A DNA stretch of 18,653 nt from DAINBT01 sp036732785 (GTDB lineage: Bacteria; Planctomycetota; Phycisphaerae; Sedimentisphaerales; SM23-30), in NCBI GenBank assembly GCA_964537505.1, contig CAZICK010000076.1, positions 1 to 18,653 of the forward strand, written 5' to 3'. Numbering within the stretch: position 1 is the stretch's first letter; every line of letters starts with the position of its first letter. This document shows, piece after piece, positions 15,586 through 18,653 of the stretch. The notes under the pieces were generated by a model. It did no database searches. It was given only the letters and a program-made list of their open reading frames with translations, and was not told where the DNA came from. Both the position numbers and the translations under genes were made by a program.

Positions 15586-17823
15586 TTATTCCAAGGTCGC
15601 CAACATACTCGCCGCTCGCTCGGCATAAGGACTGTCAGGATAGTTCTCTATAACAGCCCGGTAAGCCTGCTCTATGAGGGGCTTGGCTTCTTCCGCGGAG
15701 ATATCCCCCCTCATCACCTGGCGGGTATAATAATCGGCCACAAAAATTTGAGCATGATCTGCATTGAGATATTCCGGCCAATCCTCCGCTACCCTCTGGA
15801 AGTGTTCTATTGCCTTGGCATAATCGTGCAAATCCTGGCCATAGACCACGGCCGCTAAATAATGGGCGCTGGGAGTGCAGTCTGGTGAGGCCGGGAATAT
15901 TCGTAGTCTTTCTTCACAGATTGCTGCCTCCTGGTGGAAATATCTCAGGGCTCGTTCTTCAACACCACCCATCCTGCTCAAACGTCCCTTGACGGAATAT
16001 TCCTTTTTCGCCTCGATCAACAGTTCTACCAGAAGTGGATGGTCCAACCCCATGTTATTAACAAACTCTTCCCAATCCACCGGAACCTTGCTGGAATCCG
16101 CCTTGGCAATCACCAGTCCCAGTTGCCCATAAGCCTGTGCCTTCTGGTTGTCCGGGAAGTTGTCCAGAACATACTGATCCAGCCATTGCGACCCGCCACA
16201 TTCTTCTGCGATGCGGTAGTCTCGGGCGAGATCGTAAAACAATTCCGGCGATGCCGGATTCTCACAAAACTCAACGATTAAGGTGTTCGTCGTTTCCAGG
16301 GCCAGCAAACAATTACCCAAGCGAACGTTCGCACGGGCATACCCGGACAGGGCCCCAACCATCAGATCACTGTCTGGACAGTTCTGGATAATGTAACCAA
16401 AAAGCCTCTTACACGTCTCAAAACGCCAGCGATACCAAAAATTATGATCTCTTGCCATGTCGTATAATATACGGGGCAGGTTCGGATTACCGGCGAAATC
16501 TCCTGAGATAAGCGCATCTATCGCCTGATCAGCCGCCTCGTAATCTTCTTGCTCAACACTTGCCATCGCTATCGTCACATGGGACCACATCGCCCCTTCC
16601 TCCTGCGGATGGTTGTCGATAACATATTGATACAACTCAAGGGCGGTTTTGGGATCATTAAACCAGCGATAATGGTCCGCTACCTCGCGAAGCGTACTTG
16701 CCATTTGCTGGTCGTCGGCATCATAGGACATCAACTCCTGCAAAGCTGTTTGCGCCTGGGTTGGCTTGCCAGAGGCGATATAGGAGATAGTAAGGCCCTT
16801 TTGTGCCGCAAAAGCGTACTCACTATCGGGATACTGCTGGATAAGTTGGGTATATATCCGCTCAGCCTGTTCGAAGTCTTTGTCCAACCGATAGTCAAAT
16901 GCCTCCTCCAGCGTCCAAAACGCAATCTCCTTATCGGGCAAATTGTCAACAATATATTGGTAAAGACTATGGGCCTCTTGATGTTTCTGTTGCCTGCGGT
17001 ACAAATCCGCTATCTGATGTGCCGCATCTACTATCTTTTCATGGTCCAAATAGTCGGCAAGCAATCTATTAACCGCCGTCTGTGCCACCTCGTAATCTCC
17101 CTGCTCAATACTTATCAGCGACACCCTCATCTGCGACCACATAGCGCCATCAAGATTGGGCCAATTGTCCATCACATACCGATAAAGACTGTAGGCCTTT
17201 TGCTGTTTTTGTTGATCGCGGTACAATTCCGCCACCTGATATACCGCATCCGCCACCTTCTCATGGCCGGAATAACCGCTAACCAGTTTGTCAACTGCCG
17301 CATCCGCCGCGTCATAATCACCCTTGGAAATATCCAATATCACTATGCCCACCTGCGACCACATCGCCTCCTCCCCCTGCGGATGGTTGTCGATAACATA
17401 TTGATACAACTCAAGGGCGGTTTTGGGATCATTAAACCAGCGATAATGGTCCGCTACATCGCGCAGGGCACTTGCCATTTGCTGGTCGTCGATATCATCT
17501 GCCATCAACTCCTGCAAAGCTGTTTGCCCCTGGGTTGGCTTGCCCCATGCGATATAGGAGATGGTAAGGCCCTTTTGTGCCGCGAAAGCGTAGTCACTAT
17601 CGGGATACCGTTGGATAATTTGGATATAGTCCTGCTCAGCCTGTTCGAAGTTTTCGGCCAGCCGATGGGCAAAAGCCTCCTCCAGTGCCACGACCGCCTG
17701 GTTCACAGGTAAACCTTCACCTGTTTGGGCAAAGGCGAACACCTTCACAAAACACAATATCAACACCAAAACCATAATCGTCTTCACCGCAACCTTACCC
17801 GTTCGACAAATCACTTTAGCCAT
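15586..17823 (-). CDS. Secreted TPR-repeat protein
   Basis: This 745-residue protein has a signal peptide (about 1-32, ending VFAFA). The rest is tetratricopeptide-like helical repeats from end to end: AEQDYIQIIQRYPDSDYAFA, ALELYQYVIDNHP, AYSLYRYVMDNWPN, AIEHFQRVAEDWPEY and AYRAVIENYPDSPYAERA. Residues about 47-156 and 305-414 are near-identical copies, the trace of a 774-bp in-frame duplication. TPR solenoids bind other proteins; no catalytic motif is visible. AAAGGAG lies 8 nt before the ATG. It is the first gene of the operon, downstream of two tandem promoters, and is followed after 82 bp by the giant Cys-rich gene. A role as a scaffold or assembly factor for that protein is inferred from order only. 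Confidence 0.85.
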   Translation of the reverse strand: MAKVICRTGKVAVKTIMVLVLILCFVKVFAFAQTGEGLPVNQAVVALEEAFAHRLAENFEQAEQDYIQIIQRYPDSDYAFAAQKGLTISYIAWGKPTQGQTALQELMADDIDDQQMASALRDVADHYRWFNDPKTALELYQYVIDNHPQGEEAMWSQVGIVILDISKGDYDAADAAVDKLVSGYSGHEKVADAVYQVAELYRDQQKQQKAYSLYRYVMDNWPNLDGAMWSQMRVSLISIEQGDYEVAQTAVNRLLADYLDHEKIVDAAHQIADLYRRQQKHQEAHSLYQYIVDNLPDKEIAFWTLEEAFDYRLDKDFEQAERIYTQLIQQYPDSEYAFAAQKGLTISYIASGKPTQAQTALQELMSYDADDQQMASTLREVADHYRWFNDPKTALELYQYVIDNHPQEEGAMWSHVTIAMASVEQEDYEAADQAIDALISGDFAGNPNLPRILYDMARDHNFWYRWRFETCKRLFGYIIQNCPDSDLMVGALSGYARANVRLGNCLLALETTNTLIVEFCENPASPELFYDLARDYRIAEECGGSQWLDQYVLDNFPDNQKAQAYGQLGLVIAKADSSKVPVDWEEFVNNMGLDHPLLVELLIEAKKEYSVKGRLSRMGGVEERALRYFHQEAAICEERLRIFPASPDCTPSAHYLAAVVYGQDLHDYAKAIEHFQRVAEDWPEYLNADHAQIFVADYYTRQVMRGDISAEEAKPLIEQAYRAVIENYPDSPYAERAASMLATLE
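16583..16912 (-). repeat. Internal duplication in the TPR gene, copy 2
   Basis: This segment is nearly identical to 17357-17686, offset by 774 bp (258 codons, in frame). The strongest identity is over the block encoding HYRWFNDPKTALELYQYV. Confidence 0.85.
17357..17686 (-). repeat. Internal duplication in the TPR gene, copy 1
   Basis: This is the 5' copy of the 774-bp-offset repeat. The DNA is much more alike than the intervening TPR units, which points to a recent duplication or gene conversion. Confidence 0.85.
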
Positions 17824-17960
17824 AGTTCAAACTCCTTTCGTAATTCTCCGATTTTCTTTCTTTTTGCGAAATAATAGTTATACCGCATTTGCCAGTTGCC
17901 TGCCTGCAGTAGAACGCCCACCGTTGATGGCTTCGGAAAGCCTGCCTGAGACTGGTTAAG

Positions 17961-17990
17961 AATCTACCACACACTTGCATCATCTGTCAA
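17961..17990 (-). promoter_or_regulatory. Operon promoter, copy 1 (proximal)
   Basis: On the minus strand, TTGACA (17990-17985), an 18-bp spacer and TAGATT (17966-17961) form a promoter. The likely start site is near 17954, giving a leader of about 130 nt before the TPR gene. Confidence 0.55.
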
Positions 17991-18004
17991 GTGATTTACT
18001 TGGG

Positions 18005-18034
18005 AATCTACCACACACTTGCTTCATCTGTCAA
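18005..18034 (-). promoter_or_regulatory. Operon promoter, copy 2 (distal)
   Basis: This is the same TTGACA - 18 bp - TAGATT arrangement, 44 bp upstream of copy 1 on the minus strand. It lies inside the second unit of a direct repeat. Confidence 0.5.
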
Positions 18035-18152
18035 GTAATTTTTCCCCCCTGTGTGCGAATTTTTTTTACTGGCGCGATGTAACTGCATGTTTTACAATGA
18101 CTTACAGCATTAGATTTTTGATAGTTTTTATTACTTTTTTGAAAGGTAAGTT

Positions 18153-18293
18153 ATGGAAGACAAGCGAGTTACAGCAGAACAGATTTTGGCGGAAATCGGC
18201 ATAGATGTTGAACGTATGCACAGAAAGTTGCAGATGCAATCAATAATGATGCCTGCGTCAAAAGTTTGCTTAGGCGGCAGTGCCCAGCTTTGA
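18153..18293 (+). CDS. Small unrecognised ORF, 46 residues
   Basis: ATG 18153 is preceded by GAAAGG about 7 nt upstream. The product begins MEDKRVTAEQILAEIGIDVE, continues with a charged helix-like stretch and Met-rich residues, and ends GGSAQL. The first 30 residues look like real coding sequence (acidic/basic helix); the tail looks less so, as in a truncated gene. QILAEIGID is faintly like a segment of IS110-type transposases, but that is too short to rely on. The neighbouring DNA carries no other gene. Confidence 0.35.
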   Translation: MEDKRVTAEQILAEIGIDVERMHRKLQMQSIMMPASKVCLGGSAQL

Positions 18294-18653
18294 AAATTTC
18301 TCAAATTCCTGCCAGTACGGTAAGAATCGCCCCATCACGGCCATGCAAACACTTCTATGAAATATTCGGGCTTAGTGCCTATTGCCTTCTCTCCCCCCAT
18401 CCTTCCCATCCCCTCTACCCTACCCATTTACCCAATAAAACTCTCTACCTCTTTTAGTGTCTTCTAAAATCTTCGTGTCCTTCTCATTTTTTATTTTGAC
18501 CCATTAGTGTCCTTTGTATCTTCGCGACTTGGTGGTTGACTTTTCATCAAAACATAGTACAAACATAGTCCAAACTACATACAAACATAGTGCAAACTGG
18601 GTACAAACCACATCACTTTTCATCAGAATTCATCCAAATTTCGCCGAATTTCA
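18294..18653. other. Noncoding pyrimidine-rich region with short repeats
   Basis: No convincing gene is present. From 18385 to about 18530 the plus strand is C/T-rich with CTTCGTGTCCTT-like phrases of the low-complexity intergenic kind. From 18549 to 18610 there is an 11-bp periodic array, listed separately. Confidence 0.5.
18549..18610. repeat. 11-bp periodic repeat array (CAAACATAGTN)
   Basis: Five successive units of about 11 bp: AAAACATAGTA, CAAACATAGTC, CAAACTACATA, CAAACATAGTG, CAAACTGGGTA, followed by CAAACC. The block is flanked by two copies of ACTTTTCATCA (about 18538 and 18614). The period is close to one helical turn. Confidence 0.7.

Larger units (their letters stand above)
17960..18043. 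repeat. Tandem direct repeat, 44-bp period, two copies
   Basis: GAATCTACCACACACTTGC and the next 18 or so bases occur at 17960 and again at 18004, with about two mismatches over 37-39 bp. The unit contains a complete -35/-10 pair on the minus strand. The flanking parts of 17824-18152 show no gene. Confidence 0.8.

Noticed and set aside
14245..15858. Plus-strand ORFs rich in Gln, Ser, His and Pro
   Set aside because: They are the antisense reading of the Cys-rich codons (TGY/TGC giving CAR/GCA); no ribosome binding sites or family likeness.
16549..17712. 387-codon plus-strand ORF opposite the TPR gene
   Set aside because: It is a shadow that repeats only because the TPR gene repeats; the minus-strand frame has signal peptide, TPR motifs and a ribosome binding site.
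18549..18610. Short repeat array considered as CRISPR
   Set aside because: Units are 11 bp with no spacers and no cas genes are present.

Overview
The window is a bacterial chromosomal segment of moderate GC content. It looks like a Planctomycetota/Phycisphaerae-type genome, probably from an anoxic habitat or a metagenome assembly. That assignment is inference only: it rests on the giant secreted Cys-rich and Asp/Asn-repeat protein, the secreted TPR protein, the Gly-rich zinc-ribbon protein and the GH63-type enzyme. I saw no rRNA, tRNA, CRISPR array or intact insertion sequence.

Left part (1-5399, all main genes on the minus strand). First comes a short Gly-rich/zinc-ribbon gene (89-384) that appears frameshifted. 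Next is a secreted GH63/trehalase-like glycosidase (518-2170) with a near-consensus sigma70 promoter at 2265-2293. A decayed IS66-family transposase fragment (2324-2610, plus strand) ends almost exactly at the 3' end of an ABC-F ATPase gene (2614-4569). The ABC-F ribosome binding site can be folded into a GC hairpin. A CcbP-like calcium-binding protein gene (4755-5399) follows.

Middle (5400-7393). A plus-strand two-gene operon has a good promoter (5627-5654) and a possible short upstream ORF. It encodes a protein tentatively related to pRiA4b ORF-3-like proteins and a DUF6398 protein, with overlapping stop and start codons.

Right part (7394-18043, minus strand). Four tightly spaced genes form a probable operon read from right to left. 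They encode a secreted TPR protein, a 1832-residue exported protein, a 447-residue exported protein with an internal duplication, and a DsbA/thioredoxin-fold lipoprotein. The 1832-residue protein has about 125 cysteines in its first 500 residues, Ca-binding-like Asp/Asn repeats in the middle, and a His-Gly...Cys pair near its end resembling a caspase-fold (clan CD) peptidase. The operon is preceded by a duplicated promoter. Downstream of the lipoprotein gene lies a decayed copy of the start of the giant gene, so a second Cys-rich paralogue probably once stood there. My working model is an export system in which the DsbA-like lipoprotein oxidises the Cys-rich protein outside the cytoplasm and the TPR protein assists its assembly.

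The far right end (18044-18653) holds one small unrecognised ORF and AT/pyrimidine-rich noncoding DNA with an 11-bp periodic repeat.
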